Made by a program: the position numbers and the translations under genes
Shown: in pieces, positions 16,299 through 26,400 of the stretch
Layout: every line of letters starts with the position of its first letter
Numbering within the stretch: position 1 is the first letter of the stretch
The notes under the pieces: generated by a model
Databases searched by the model: none
Seen by the model: only the letters and a program-made list of their open reading frames with translations
Told to the model about the DNA's origin: nothing
From: Sphingomonas sp.
Lineage (GTDB): Bacteria; Pseudomonadota; Alphaproteobacteria; Sphingomonadales; Sphingomonadaceae
Length of the DNA stretch: 64,000 bases
NCBI RefSeq assembly: GCF_019635515.1
Contig: NZ_JAHBZI010000001.1
Location: 1,054,001-1,118,000, forward strand
Direction of reading: 5' to 3'

Positions 16299-17398
16299 CG
16301 CGCTTCCACGCTGGTGAAATCCAGGTCGCGCGCGACGAAGACGGAGATGCTGGTCGCGGCCCTGACAGAAAGCGTCGGGCGGATCTGTCCGCTTGTGTTC
16401 TCGCGTGGAGCTACGCCTTGTAGCGAGCCCGGCAGCGCCAGAATGACTGGCGAGTTCGACGACCGCGACGCGAGATTCACTCCGACATCCAGCGCTGACT
16501 GCAAAATTGCGCCCGCAAAACGCTCGAAGAAATGGCTGTTCACCCGCGCGCTGACGCCGGCGCGGCCGAGCGTGTCGCTGCCCGGCGAGCCGATCGCGAT
16601 CGTCGCGCCATCTGGGCGGATGAGGCGCAGCCAGTTGACCAGCATGCGCTTCTGCCCGGATTCGACCTGTGCGCTATATTCGCCGACCAGCCGGCTCCCG
16701 CGCGGGATCAGCACCCGGCTGCCATCGAATCCGCGGATGTCGCGTGACACGATCGCGCGGGCGAGGCCGGGCCGGGTGGAGTCGAGGGCGGTCTCCAGAA
16801 CGGCGGGGATCAGCGTGCCCTGCGGGACCGTCGTTGCGCGATTGGCGAGCATGCCCGCGCCCGATCGTGCCCCCGCCACTTTCGGCTGCGTTCCCGTCTC
16901 ATCGGAAGCGGCTGCGCCGGCTGTCGATTGGGCATTTGCGGCCGCGGGCGCGGTCATGTCGATCACAAGCGCCGGTTCGGCGGCGATACGCGACGGCGCT
17001 TTGACCGGGGCCGGGGCCGCTTCGTAGCGAGGCGGGGGCGTGTAGACGATCGCGGGAGGGGGTGCCGGTCGTGCAACCGCTGGAGCTGGCGGCAGCGCCG
17101 ATGCGATTACCGGCACCGCTGGCGGTGGCGGGGGCGGCACGGACGGGTCCGGCGGGATGAATAGCGGAGCGGGCAACGCGGTAGTGCCGGAGATCGCATC
17201 CACCGTGCGCGGCCGAACTGCGGGCGCGGTCAAGGCGCGGCGCCGGCTGTCGAGGACCAGGAACAGCATGATCCCCAGTACCACCGCGACCGCCACGATC
17301 GCCCAGGCGGGCAGGCCATTTCCCGGGCGCGCAACGACGGGTAGCACGCTCGCCTCGTTGCTGGCGGAATGTGAAGGCCCGGCCCTTGTCGCCATCAT
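16295..17398 (-). CDS. virB10: VirB10 T4SS inner/outer-membrane scaffold
   Basis: 367-aa protein spanning both membranes. One N-terminal membrane helix (AWAIVAVAVVLGIMLFLVLD, about 31-50) is followed by a long Pro/Ala-rich periplasmic linker. The C-terminal TrbI/VirB10 barrel has VPQGTLIPAVLETALDSTRPG, VLIPRGSRLVGEY, VNWLRLIRPDG and the outer-membrane antenna region LASRSSNSPVILALPG. Translation is coupled to virB9 by ATGA. Confidence 0.95.
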   Translation of the reverse strand: MMATRAGPSHSASNEASVLPVVARPGNGLPAWAIVAVAVVLGIMLFLVLDSRRRALTAPAVRPRTVDAISGTTALPAPLFIPPDPSVPPPPPPAVPVIASALPPAPAVARPAPPPAIVYTPPPRYEAAPAPVKAPSRIAAEPALVIDMTAPAAANAQSTAGAAASDETGTQPKVAGARSGAGMLANRATTVPQGTLIPAVLETALDSTRPGLARAIVSRDIRGFDGSRVLIPRGSRLVGEYSAQVESGQKRMLVNWLRLIRPDGATIAIGSPGSDTLGRAGVSARVNSHFFERFAGAILQSALDVGVNLASRSSNSPVILALPGSLQGVAPRENTSGQIRPTLSVRAATSISVFVARDLDFTSVEAR

Positions 17399-18078
17399 TG
17401 GGCTTTCGGCGCCACGCGCAGCGCGATCGCGCTGCGGCGATCGATGCGGAACACCAGCTTCGCCTGAACGCTGTCGATCACCATGCGTCCGTCGCGCATC
17501 ATGCCGTTGACGAGCATTTCCTTGCCCTGATCGTTGATCGCGTAGATCGCCGGAAGCGCGCGATCCTCGGGCCATTCCACATAGGTGTGGACCCCATCAT
17601 CGTGGATGCCGCTGGGCCTGAGTTCCGCAGCGCCGCGTACCTTGTAGCGTCCGAGCAAAGCATCCGGCATCGCCGCGTCCGGCGGCGCTGCCGGTGCCGG
17701 CGAAGGGTAACGGAAGCGCACCGAATAGGGCAGGCCGCGCGCCGTTTCCGAAACCGGCGTCAGCTCGAACGAATACAGCCGGGCGTCGGTGGCCACGATC
17801 ATGTTGGTTGATATGCCGGGCTGCACCAGCTTCACGAACAGCCGGTCGCCGCGCTTGTTGGCGGTAACCTGCCAGGCGCCGCTGTCGCCAACCGCGACAT
17901 TCTCTATGCGCTCGTCCGGCGCGAGTTCGATCATGAGCTGATATCCGGGCGCCGCGCCGAGCGTGAACAGCCCGTCGGGCACATAGTCGATGATCTGAAC
18001 CTGCGAGGCGCCAGCAGGCGCCATCTGCGCCCGGGCGTTCAGCGGCATCAGCGCGAGAAGCAGGAGAATCGCCCTCAT
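17395..18078 (-). CDS. virB9: VirB9 T4SS outer-membrane-complex protein
   Basis: 227-aa periplasmic protein with a signal peptide (MRAILLLLALMPLNARAQ). The N-terminal domain includes IIDYVPDGLFTLGAAPGYQLMI, and the VirB9/CagX C-terminal domain includes HDDGVHTYVEWPED and LPAIYAINDQGKEMLVNG. It forms the outer-membrane core with VirB10 and normally the lipoprotein VirB7, of which I see no gene. It overlaps both neighbours by 4 bp. Confidence 0.93.
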   Translation of the reverse strand: MRAILLLLALMPLNARAQMAPAGASQVQIIDYVPDGLFTLGAAPGYQLMIELAPDERIENVAVGDSGAWQVTANKRGDRLFVKLVQPGISTNMIVATDARLYSFELTPVSETARGLPYSVRFRYPSPAPAAPPDAAMPDALLGRYKVRGAAELRPSGIHDDGVHTYVEWPEDRALPAIYAINDQGKEMLVNGMMRDGRMVIDSVQAKLVFRIDRRSAIALRVAPKAQ

Positions 18079-18791
18079 TGGGGCGTTCCGGGGGGCGCCG
18101 CCTCGGGCGCCGCCAGCGCCTCCGCGTTGCGCTGATAGTGCGACACTTCGAAACCGAGCGGATTGATGAAGCGATCCTCTAGGCGCATCGGCTCGCCCGA
18201 ATAGCGATAGCGGATCACCGCGACCCAAGCCCGCGGCTCCTGCGTCCGTCCGTCCGCGTCGCGGCGGATGGTATCGAAGCGCACCAGCGCCGAATTCGCC
18301 GCGAGCGGCGAGACACTCTTCACCCGCGTTTCCACGATCGTCGTGCGCGGTAGCCGGGCGAGCGGACTGTCGGGGTTCGAAGCCTGCACGCTCGCGACAT
18401 AGGCGTTGCGCGCGCCGCCGTCGGACCAGAGCGAGACCTTGCGGTAATTCGCCTGAAGCGTGGCAATGTCGAAGCTCTCGCGCGCGATCACATATTGCAC
18501 CAGGAACGACTGGGTCAGCGCGGCATTGCCGCTCACCAATTGCGCATCCAGCGGCTTCAGCGCCTGGACGAAGCCGGTCTGCTTGTCGACGAGCAGCGTA
18601 TAGGGTTCGACGGTCTTGAGCGGCGTAAGCAGCAGCAGCGCGAATGCCTCCATCACGGCGATCGCCGCCGCGGTTCCCGCGATGATCCATGCCGTTCTGC
18701 GCGAAGCGCGAAGACCGGCTTGCTGGTCCTCCGCCCAGCTGCCGGCCTCGCGGTAATAGGCGTCGAGCGCTTCGCGTGCCTTGTGCTTCAT
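18075..18791 (-). CDS. virB8: VirB8 T4SS assembly factor
   Basis: 238-aa bitopic inner-membrane protein. Short cytoplasmic N-terminus (ALDAYYREAGSWAEDQQ), one membrane helix (about 34-58, TAWIIAGTAAAIAVMEAFALLLL), then the VirB8 periplasmic domain with TVEPYTLLVDKQTG, QSFLVQYVIARESFD and a C-terminal FINPLGFEVSHYQRN. Coupled by ATGA to virB6 upstream and virB9 downstream. Confidence 0.93.
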   Translation of the reverse strand: MKHKAREALDAYYREAGSWAEDQQAGLRASRRTAWIIAGTAAAIAVMEAFALLLLTPLKTVEPYTLLVDKQTGFVQALKPLDAQLVSGNAALTQSFLVQYVIARESFDIATLQANYRKVSLWSDGGARNAYVASVQASNPDSPLARLPRTTIVETRVKSVSPLAANSALVRFDTIRRDADGRTQEPRAWVAVIRYRYSGEPMRLEDRFINPLGFEVSHYQRNAEALAAPEAAPPGTPQ

Positions 18792-20011
18792 AGCGTCGCG
18801 TCCCGCCTGCCGGCGCTTGCCGACACGCGCGTCTGCGCCCGGCGGCGATGGCTTTGACCGAGCGGGGAGGAGGGGATGTCCCGCGCGCCTGGCATGGTTG
18901 CGCTGGCGGTGGTGCGCGAGGGCGCGCCGTCCGAAGCGAGCCGCATGGTTTCACGCCGCTCGATATGGCTGACCGCTTCCGCCAATGCCGCGGCGCGTGA
19001 GTGCCGCTCGGCGGGAATCCGGCGGACTTCCGGCGCCGCGATCGGCATGCGAGGATGCGGCGGGGCCATGATCTGCGCGGTGGCTTCCCGCCAGCCCGCC
19101 GGCAGCCGAAAGCTCAGCACGATCCGCGCCGCCATGCCGAGCGCGGCCAGCAACACCAAGGCGAACGCGAACGTCACGACCAGCAGCTCGGTGGTCGCCC
19201 CGCCAATCGGCAGACCCGCTTCCCGCCGCGCGATCAGCGTCGCGAGCCAGGGTTCCAGCAGGGCAAGCTCCAGACCCAGCATCAGCGTTACCGCCAATGC
19301 GCCGATCGCCGCGGCGGCGAGCGCTCGAATCCAGCCTTCGAACAATCCCCGCGATCCCTGGAACAGCAGAAAGGCGATAAAGAACGGGCCGACCGCGAGC
19401 AGCAGACCGGCGATGAAGCGCACCGATGCAAAGGCGGCTATCGTCGCGGTCAGAAAAACCAGGCGTGATGTGCCCAGTGCCGTCGTCCCGAAGATGCTCA
19501 TCGGCTCCGGTGCCTGCTCGACGACCAGCGTGCTTTGCCCGTCCGCCTCTCGCGGTCGCGCCGCTATATTGACCGGACCGGTGCCCAGCCGGCCGAGTGC
19601 GATGAACGCCGCGTCGGTTTGGCCGAGACGCGGTGCCATGCCCCCTTCGGCGCCCGGCACGCCGGCGGGTCGCCCTATCGCCGACGCCAGCTCGGCGGGA
19701 CCATGGAATGCAAGGTCATAGACCAGCGGCCGATACGCCGCCCAGCTCGTCGCAAGCGTGAGGACGATGCCGATCTTGACGAACGCCATCACGCCGGCAC
19801 GGACCCCGAAGGTCTCGCCGAGCAGCATCCGGTATCCCGCGAATGCGATGAACAGCGTCAGCAGGCCCGTCAGGAGCAGCGTGAAATTGGAGCCCGGAGC
19901 CGCCAGCGCGTCATAGCCGCGCGCGCCCAGCGATTGCGCCTGGCAATCGATGAAGCCGAGCGCGCTTTCGAGAAAGGCGCCGTCGATGATGCCGGGACAG
20001 GCCGTGCTCAT
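18788..20011 (-). CDS. virB6: VirB6/TrbL polytopic T4SS channel protein
   Basis: 407-aa inner-membrane protein with at least five hydrophobic helices (about 43-62, 75-95, 183-200, 205-225, 235-258, 285-308). The family pattern is seen in LLLTGLLTLFIAFAGYRMLLGE and AVGPFFIAFLLFQGSRGLFEGWIRAL. The C-terminal 90 residues are basic and disordered. The ATG at 20011 overlaps the virB4 stop by 4 bp. Confidence 0.9.
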   Translation of the reverse strand: MSTACPGIIDGAFLESALGFIDCQAQSLGARGYDALAAPGSNFTLLLTGLLTLFIAFAGYRMLLGETFGVRAGVMAFVKIGIVLTLATSWAAYRPLVYDLAFHGPAELASAIGRPAGVPGAEGGMAPRLGQTDAAFIALGRLGTGPVNIAARPREADGQSTLVVEQAPEPMSIFGTTALGTSRLVFLTATIAAFASVRFIAGLLLAVGPFFIAFLLFQGSRGLFEGWIRALAAAAIGALAVTLMLGLELALLEPWLATLIARREAGLPIGGATTELLVVTFAFALVLLAALGMAARIVLSFRLPAGWREATAQIMAPPHPRMPIAAPEVRRIPAERHSRAAALAEAVSHIERRETMRLASDGAPSRTTASATMPGARDIPSSPLGQSHRRRAQTRVSASAGRRDATL

Positions 20012-22362
20012 GCCGCCTCCAGCAATCGGGGAAGCCACTCGCCGGGGTCGTCGCCGGTTTGCGCGCGTATCTCGTCCAGCAGGCGCACCGTGCGTTCGCG
20101 GCCCGACAATATCGTCAGCAATTCCCGCTCGCCGGTCAGGTTCAGCCGGGCCACGACACTTTCATTGCCGTGCTTGATCAGGAAGCAATGCGCGCTGTCG
20201 GGCAACGCGCGCACGAGTTCGAATTCATGTGCGGTGAGGCCGAAACCCTCCATATAATCCGCGGCGCGCGCCTTTGGGTTGGCCATGAAGATCTGGGTCG
20301 CGGCCTGCTCGATGATCGCGCTGGCGATGCGGCTTTCAAGCGCGTCCTGCGCGCTTTGCGTCGCGAAGCCGACGATGCCGTTGCGCTTGCGGATCGTCTT
20401 TTCCCAATCCTTGATCCGGCGGACGAACACATCGTCGTCGAGGGCCTTCCAGCCTTCGTCGACCACGATGATCGCGGGCGTACCGTCTAGGCGTTCCTCG
20501 ACCCGGTGGAACAGATACATCATGGCGGGCGTCCGCATCGCCGGATCGTCGAGAATCTGGGTCATGTCGAACCCGACGGTTTGTGCGGTCAGGTCGGTTT
20601 CGTCGCGGGCATTGTCGAAGAGCCACGCGCGTTCGCCATCGCCCCACCACGGGCGAAGCCGTGCCCACAGATCGGCGGCATGCGGCCGCTGCCCGCCGCG
20701 AAACAGCTCGACGAGATGGCAAAGCCGGCGCTGCTCGGACGGTTGGCCGAAATTGGCGTCGATCGTATCCTTGATGCGCGCCAGCTCGTCGATATCCGCG
20801 CCACCCGCGAGAAGCGCGATCCAGTCGATCAGGAACTGCCGGTTGGCGGCCGTATCCTCCAGTTGCAGCGGGTTCAGGCCCGATGGCTTGCCTGGACGCA
20901 GCAGATCATAGCGCCCGCCGATTGCGCGGAGGAACAGTTCGGCGCCGCGATCCTTGTCGAAAAAGATGATCCGGGGTGCGAATTTGCGGGCCTGCGCAAG
21001 AAGGAAATTGAGCACCACCGTCTTGCCCGATCCGGAAGGGCCGATGACCGTGAAATTGCCCAGATCGCCGCGGTGGAAGTTGAAATGATAGGGGCCGGCC
21101 GCCGTGGTCTCCAGCAAGGTGACGGCGTCGCCCCAATGATTGCCGGCCGCCTTGCCTTGCGGCAAATTGTGCCCGCTCGCGAAGCCGGCGAAATTGCCGG
21201 TCGAGATCAGTCCGCGCCGCGCGATGTATTTGAAGTTTCCGGGGAATTGCGCCCAGAAGGCCGGCTCCAGCGCGATCTCCTCGCGCACCGCGATGATGCC
21301 CATGTCGGTCAGCGCCGCCAGCACTTCGGCGACGCCCTCATCGACCTGCGCAAGCGTGCCGCCGCGAACCGCGATGGTCATATGATGCTCGCCAAAGCCG
21401 GCGCGTCCCGCCGCGACTTCGTCCTTGGCGCTAGCTAGGTCGGCGCGAAGACTCATCGCTTCGTCCTCCGCCGAGCGCATCCGCCTGAGCGCCAGGTTCA
21501 TCCGCGAAAGCGCGGCCTGACGCTCCACGAAGCCGAAGCTCTGCGCGATCGTCAGCTCGAACGGCAGCCGGAGCAGTTCGTCGAGCATCCCCGGTGAGGA
21601 TTGTCCGGGATAGTCCTTGATCGACACCATCCCGACAAAACTTCGCGGCAGGCCGCCGGCAGGGCCCAGCTCGGCGGTCTCCTGTCCGAAGCTGATCCTG
21701 CGATAGGGAAGATACGCGCCCAGGTCCTGCATCGGCAGCAGCACCGGGCGCATCTCGCCGTTATAGAGGCTCGACAGGAATTCGAGCGGTTCGGAGCAGG
21801 TGCCCTGCGGCGTCTGGTAAACGCTCAACAGCCGCGGTTCGTAGCTGCCGAGCGCCGCAAGCAGCGCATCGCGCGCAGCGCCGAGCTGCCGCAATTCGTT
21901 GGCGGCGTTCACTTGTGGCGTGCCGCCGCGAAGCCGGTCGAGAATGCCCAGCCGGCCCTGGAGCGGGCGGCGGACCAGCGTGACGAAGATGTCATTGACG
22001 TACAGCTTCTTGCTCGCCAGCCGCCCGTGCCAGGCCGTGTCGAGCCGCGCCGAGAAAGCGTCGAGGAAGTCCGCGGTGAGCTCGCTATGCACCTGCCGGC
22101 GAACGACGTGATGATAGAGCGCGAACCGCGATGAGCCGATCGACTGCAGCACCGCGTCGCGCAGCCGCTTGCGATAATTCAGTTCGTCGGTATCGGCGGT
22201 CTCGAACAGCAGCCCGCGCAGATGGATGAACTGCATGAGCAATCCGTCGCGCGTCTCGATCGTATGGTCGTCGACATGCCGGGCATAGGGTAGATGCCGC
22301 CCGGCGGGCGCCTCGCGTTCGATCGCCCTGGGGTCCCGCGTCAGGGGCGATAGGAATTGCAT
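20008..22362 (-). CDS. virB4: VirB4/CagE T4SS ATPase
   Basis: 784-aa ATPase, the largest energising subunit. The N-terminal CagE/TrbE domain includes HVDDHTIETRDGLLMQFIHLRG. The C-terminal domain has Walker A GPSGSGKTVV near residue 440 and Walker B AIIVVDEGWKALDD, with KTIRKRNGIVGFATQSAQD beyond. The ATG at 22362 is chosen because it gives the common MQFLSPL-like start and overlaps the virB3 end by 22 bp. Confidence 0.95.
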   Translation of the reverse strand: MQFLSPLTRDPRAIEREAPAGRHLPYARHVDDHTIETRDGLLMQFIHLRGLLFETADTDELNYRKRLRDAVLQSIGSSRFALYHHVVRRQVHSELTADFLDAFSARLDTAWHGRLASKKLYVNDIFVTLVRRPLQGRLGILDRLRGGTPQVNAANELRQLGAARDALLAALGSYEPRLLSVYQTPQGTCSEPLEFLSSLYNGEMRPVLLPMQDLGAYLPYRRISFGQETAELGPAGGLPRSFVGMVSIKDYPGQSSPGMLDELLRLPFELTIAQSFGFVERQAALSRMNLALRRMRSAEDEAMSLRADLASAKDEVAAGRAGFGEHHMTIAVRGGTLAQVDEGVAEVLAALTDMGIIAVREEIALEPAFWAQFPGNFKYIARRGLISTGNFAGFASGHNLPQGKAAGNHWGDAVTLLETTAAGPYHFNFHRGDLGNFTVIGPSGSGKTVVLNFLLAQARKFAPRIIFFDKDRGAELFLRAIGGRYDLLRPGKPSGLNPLQLEDTAANRQFLIDWIALLAGGADIDELARIKDTIDANFGQPSEQRRLCHLVELFRGGQRPHAADLWARLRPWWGDGERAWLFDNARDETDLTAQTVGFDMTQILDDPAMRTPAMMYLFHRVEERLDGTPAIIVVDEGWKALDDDVFVRRIKDWEKTIRKRNGIVGFATQSAQDALESRIASAIIEQAATQIFMANPKARAADYMEGFGLTAHEFELVRALPDSAHCFLIKHGNESVVARLNLTGERELLTILSGRERTVRLLDEIRAQTGDDPGEWLPRLLEAA

Positions 22363-22625
22363 CGCCAGATCGAATAGTTGCGCACCCGAGGGCAGCGGCC
22401 GACGCGGATCAGCCAGAGGTCGAAAAAGCGCGGCTCGCGCAGGCACAGCAGCACGCCCGCGATATGGATGGTTAGTGCGGCGAGCAGCACCCATATGGAT
22501 TTGAAGATCAGGAACAGTTCGGTCGCGATCACCGCGTTGGCGACGAAGTAGCTATACGTCACTCCCGCGAACATCTGCGGGCGGGTAAGGGCTACGAAAA
22601 GCGGATCGCGTTCCAGGCCATTCAC
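22341..22625 (-). CDS. virB3: VirB3 T4SS inner-membrane protein
   Basis: 94-aa protein with the VirB3 signature at the N-terminus (GLERDPLFVALTRPQMFAGV), two adjacent membrane helices (about 23-42 and 44-62) and the conserved tail CLREPRFFDLWLIRVGRC. It sits between virB2 and virB4, as in most systems, and its 3' end overlaps virB4. Confidence 0.93.
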   Translation of the reverse strand: MNGLERDPLFVALTRPQMFAGVTYSYFVANAVIATELFLIFKSIWVLLAALTIHIAGVLLCLREPRFFDLWLIRVGRCPRVRNYSIWRCNSYRP

Positions 22626-22626
22626 A

Positions 22627-22944
22627 TCATTGGCCCAGTTGCGCGGTGGACTGGATGCCGGCGACGATGCTGGCGGCGCCGAACAGGATGAAGCAGCCGA
22701 GGATCACGGTCGCGCCATAACGCCAGTTGATCCGCCCGGTGAGCATCAGGAAGCCAACCGAAGCCACGGCGATCACCGCGATGACGGTGGCGATCGTGCC
22801 GAGCAGTGTGCCTTGCAGCCAATGCACCGCCGCAACGATCGGTCCCGAGCCGGCGGGATCATATTCCTGTGCGTTGGCGCCAACAGGCAACAATAGGCCC
22901 AGGGCCATACAGGTCGCTCGCCGCTGCAATTCCTTGAATGTCAT
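22627..22944 (-). CDS. virB2: VirB2/TrbC-like T4SS major pilin, first gene of the operon
   Basis: 105-aa prepilin. A signal peptide (CMALGLLLPVGANAQ) is followed by DPAGSGPIVAAVHWLQGTLLG, a first helix, the basic turn TGRINWRYG and a second helix ending LGCFILFGAASIVAGIQS. The ATG at 22944 is preceded by GAGGG at 5 nt. This is the promoter-proximal gene of the leftward T4SS operon. Confidence 0.92.
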   Translation of the reverse strand: MTFKELQRRATCMALGLLLPVGANAQEYDPAGSGPIVAAVHWLQGTLLGTIATVIAVIAVASVGFLMLTGRINWRYGATVILGCFILFGAASIVAGIQSTAQLGQ

Positions 22945-23214
22945 GCGATCCCTCACTGCGTATCGAAGCATGCCGGGCCTGAACCACTTTGCAATATGGA
23001 TTCTGGTTGATTCGTCAGTTCCGTCCATAACGGTTGTAAAACTGCCATGTTCGAGCGGGTGAAGCGATTGACTGCGACGGCATGGTGATCCAGTAATTTT
23101 ACCTGAAGGTCTTTCGATTCTCTCCGAAATGAAAGTAAAGGCTTTGCGGATTCGGGGTCGTGACATTCACTAGTCTTTGCTTGAGCTAACCGATTCCGGA
23201 CAAGGAGAGGTGCT
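22945..23214. promoter_or_regulatory. Divergent promoter region between the T4SS and the RHS array
   Basis: About 270 bp with no convincing gene. It must hold the promoters for the leftward virB operon and the rightward RHS genes. The base composition is lower in GC than the flanks. A strong Shine-Dalgarno (AAGGAGAGGTG) immediately precedes the first RHS-array gene. I cannot define -35/-10 boxes with confidence. Confidence 0.5.
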
Positions 23215-23427
23215 ATGCGGAAGCCGACTATCGCCGCCATCGCGGCTGTTACCCTTGGTCTTGCGAGCGCCGCGCAGGCGGCCGAGACCATCACCTACAC
23301 CTATGACGCCAAGGGGCGGCTGGTGAAGGTCGAGCGATCGGGCTCGGTCAACAACAACGTCAAGTACGAATACACGCAGGACAAGGCGGACAACCGCACC
23401 CGCGTGAAGGTAACCGGCTCACCCTGA
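23215..23427 (+). CDS. Small secreted single-YD-repeat protein
   Basis: 70-aa protein: a Sec signal peptide (MRKPTIAAIAAVTLGLASAAQA, cleavage after AQA) followed by one YD/RHS repeat (ITYTYDAKGRLVKVERSGS) and a second degenerate one (VKYEYTQDKADNRTRVKV). It sits 58 bp upstream of the full-length Rhs gene. A second secreted YD protein occupies the same position before the split Rhs at 33.8 kb, which suggests a functional partner rather than a fragment. Confidence 0.75.
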   Translation: MRKPTIAAIAAVTLGLASAAQAAETITYTYDAKGRLVKVERSGSVNNNVKYEYTQDKADNRTRVKVTGSP

Positions 23428-23485
23428 TATTCTGAAGGGCCGCTCGGGCGGCGGCCGCGCGTCTACGTCATTCCAGGAGGGATCC

Positions 23486-26400
23486 ATGCAGAACCACGTC
23501 GGGGCCGTGCGCCCGGGCGGCCGCCGCGCCGCGTCCAGAATGCTTGCCTGTTCGATGCTGGCCTCGGCCTCGCTGCTGTCGATCACCACGCAACAGGCGT
23601 TCGCGCAGGTGGCGCCGCCGCCAGCGCCGCGCCAGTCGATCGACGGCAATGGCGTCGATCTGTTCTGGGGCAAGATGGCGGTGGACGGCCCGGTGGTCGC
23701 GGCCGGCCAGGGCGGGCCGGAGTCGCTGGTATGGCAGAAGTTCAACCGCGGCGACGGCTGGGGGGATACCGTGCTGGCGACGCTCACCGTGAGCGGCAGC
23801 ACCGTCTATGTCAGTTTCGGCGGCAAATCGGATCGCTTCACGATCTCGGGCGGGTCTTACATTCCCACCGAAGGCAACGGATCGACGCTCTCGCTGAGCA
23901 GCGGCATCTATACCTATACCACCGCGGACGGCACTGTCTCGCATTTCAGCCAGACCAGGGTCGGCACCTATCCCTATAGCACCGTTACCGGACTGGTGAC
24001 CGACATCACCCTGCCGTCCGGCGCGTCGCGCAGTTTCAATTTCGAGACGGTGAACACCTGTGTCCGTTCCAAACCGGGCGGCTTCGGCTATATCTGCACG
24101 CAACGCATGGACATCAGCCGTATCGCCAGCGTGACGAACAACGCCGGATACACGCTTTCCTTCCTCTACGCCAACGATGCGAGCTTCTATCTCGATCCCG
24201 ATTTCGTTCCTTACGAGCCCTATGAGAATTTCTGGGCCGAATGGGGTGATATCGTCGGTGTTTCCGGGTCTGGCGGTTCGCAGAGCTTTTCCGCCGGTTG
24301 GAGTGGCGGCTCCTTCAATTACGAGATCACTGACGCGCTCGGCCGCGTTACCAAATACAGGATGACGGGCAATGCGGTGGCCGGAGTCACGCGCCCTGGA
24401 AGCGGTTCGGAAGACCTGACCGTCGGTTACGTCTACAGCCCCACCACCCGCGTAGCGTCGGTCGCCACCGCGGCGGGCACCACGACCTATTCGGCATCGG
24501 ACGCATCGGGCGTGCGCACCGTGACGGTCACCGATCCGGGCAGCCATGCCACGGTCTACACCTTCGACATCGCGTCGCAGCGCATGACCTCGATGACCGA
24601 TCCGCTGAGCCGGACCACGGCCTGGCAATATGACGGTTCGGGCCGCGTCACCCGCGTCACCGCGCCCGAGGGCAATTACACCGAATACACCTATGATGCG
24701 CGCGGCAACGTTACCGAGACGCGCGTCGTGGCGAAGAGCGGATCGGGGGTCAGCGACATCGTCGCCACCGCCGACTATGATTCGTCCTGCACCTATGCCG
24801 CCAAGTGCAACCAGCCCAATTACACCGTCGATGCCCGCGGCAACCGCACCGATTACACCTATGACACCACCACCGGCCTGCCGACCAAGGTAGAGCTGCC
24901 CGCGGCCAGCGGCGGCGGCATCCGCCCGACCACCAATTACAGCTACGGCACCGCCGCGAGCATGGCGGTGGTGACCGGCATCTCGACCTGCCAGACGACC
25001 TCGTCGTGCGTCGGCACGGCGGACGAGGTCAAGACCAGCATCTCCTATAATTCCGCCGCCTTGCCGACGAGCATCAGCAAGGGCGCGGGCGATGCTTCGC
25101 TGACCGCGACCACCGCCCTGACCTATGACGGCGCCGGCAATCTGCTGACCGTCGATGGCCCGCTCTCGGGCAGCGCCGATACGGTGCGTTACCGCTATGA
25201 CGGCGCACGGCGGAAGATCGGGGTGATCGGCCCCGATCCCGATGGCGGCGGATCGCTCAAGCACCGCGCGCAAAAGCTCACCTATGACGTCAGGGACCGC
25301 GTCACCCTGGCCGAGACCGGCACGGTCGACAGCCAGAGCGATGGCGACTGGGCGGCGTTCGCCAGCGCGCAGCAGGTCGCGACCGACTATGACGATGCCG
25401 ACCGCCCGGTGAAGCGGACCGTCACCGCCAGCAGCACCACCTATGGCGTCACGCAATACAGCTATGACAGCGACGGCCGCCTCGAATGCACCGCGGTGCG
25501 GATGAACAGCGCGACCTGGGGCAGCCTGCCCGGCGCCTGCACGCTGGCCACCACCGGTTCGCTGGGCCCCGACCGCATCACCAAGAATAGCTACGACAAT
25601 GCCGATCAGCTTACCAAGGTCCAGTCGGCCTATGGCAATACCGAGCAGTCCGACGACGCGACGCTGACCTACACCAGCAACGGCAAGCAGGCGACCGTCA
25701 CCGATGCCCAAGGCAACAAGACCAGCTACGAATATGACGGCGCCGATCGCCTGGTGAAGACGCGCTACCCGGATACCACCCAGGGCGCGGGCACCAGTTC
25801 GACCAGTGATTACGAGCAGCTGACCTATGACGCCGGCAGCAACGTCACCGCGCGGCGTCTCCGTGACGGGACCAGCATCGGCTATACGTTCGACAATCTT
25901 GGCCGCCTGACCGCCAAGGACCTGCCGGGCAGCGAGCCCGATGTCGCCTATACCTACGACCTGCTCGGCCGCCCGCTGACCGCCGCGACGGCGTCGCAGA
26001 CGCTGACGTTCGGCTATGATGCGCTCAGCCGCAACACCAGCCAGGCCGGGCCGCTGGGAGCGGTGAGCTATCAGTACGATCTGGCCGGGCAGCGAACGCG
26101 GATGACCTGGCCGGACAGCCTCTATGTCGATTACGACCATCTCGTCACCGGTGAGGTCAGCGCGATCCGCGAGAATGGCGCGACCTCGGGCATCGGGGTG
26201 CTGGCCACCTACGCCTATGACAATCTCGGCCGGCGCACCGGCATCACGCGCGGCAACGGCACGACCACCGCGTACACCTATGACAATGTCTCGCGGCTGG
26301 CGTCGCTGTCGCAGGACATGTCGGGAAGCACCTACGACTTCACGCACAGCTTCACCTACAATCCCGCCGGGCAGATCGCGAGCAACACGCGCTCGAACGA

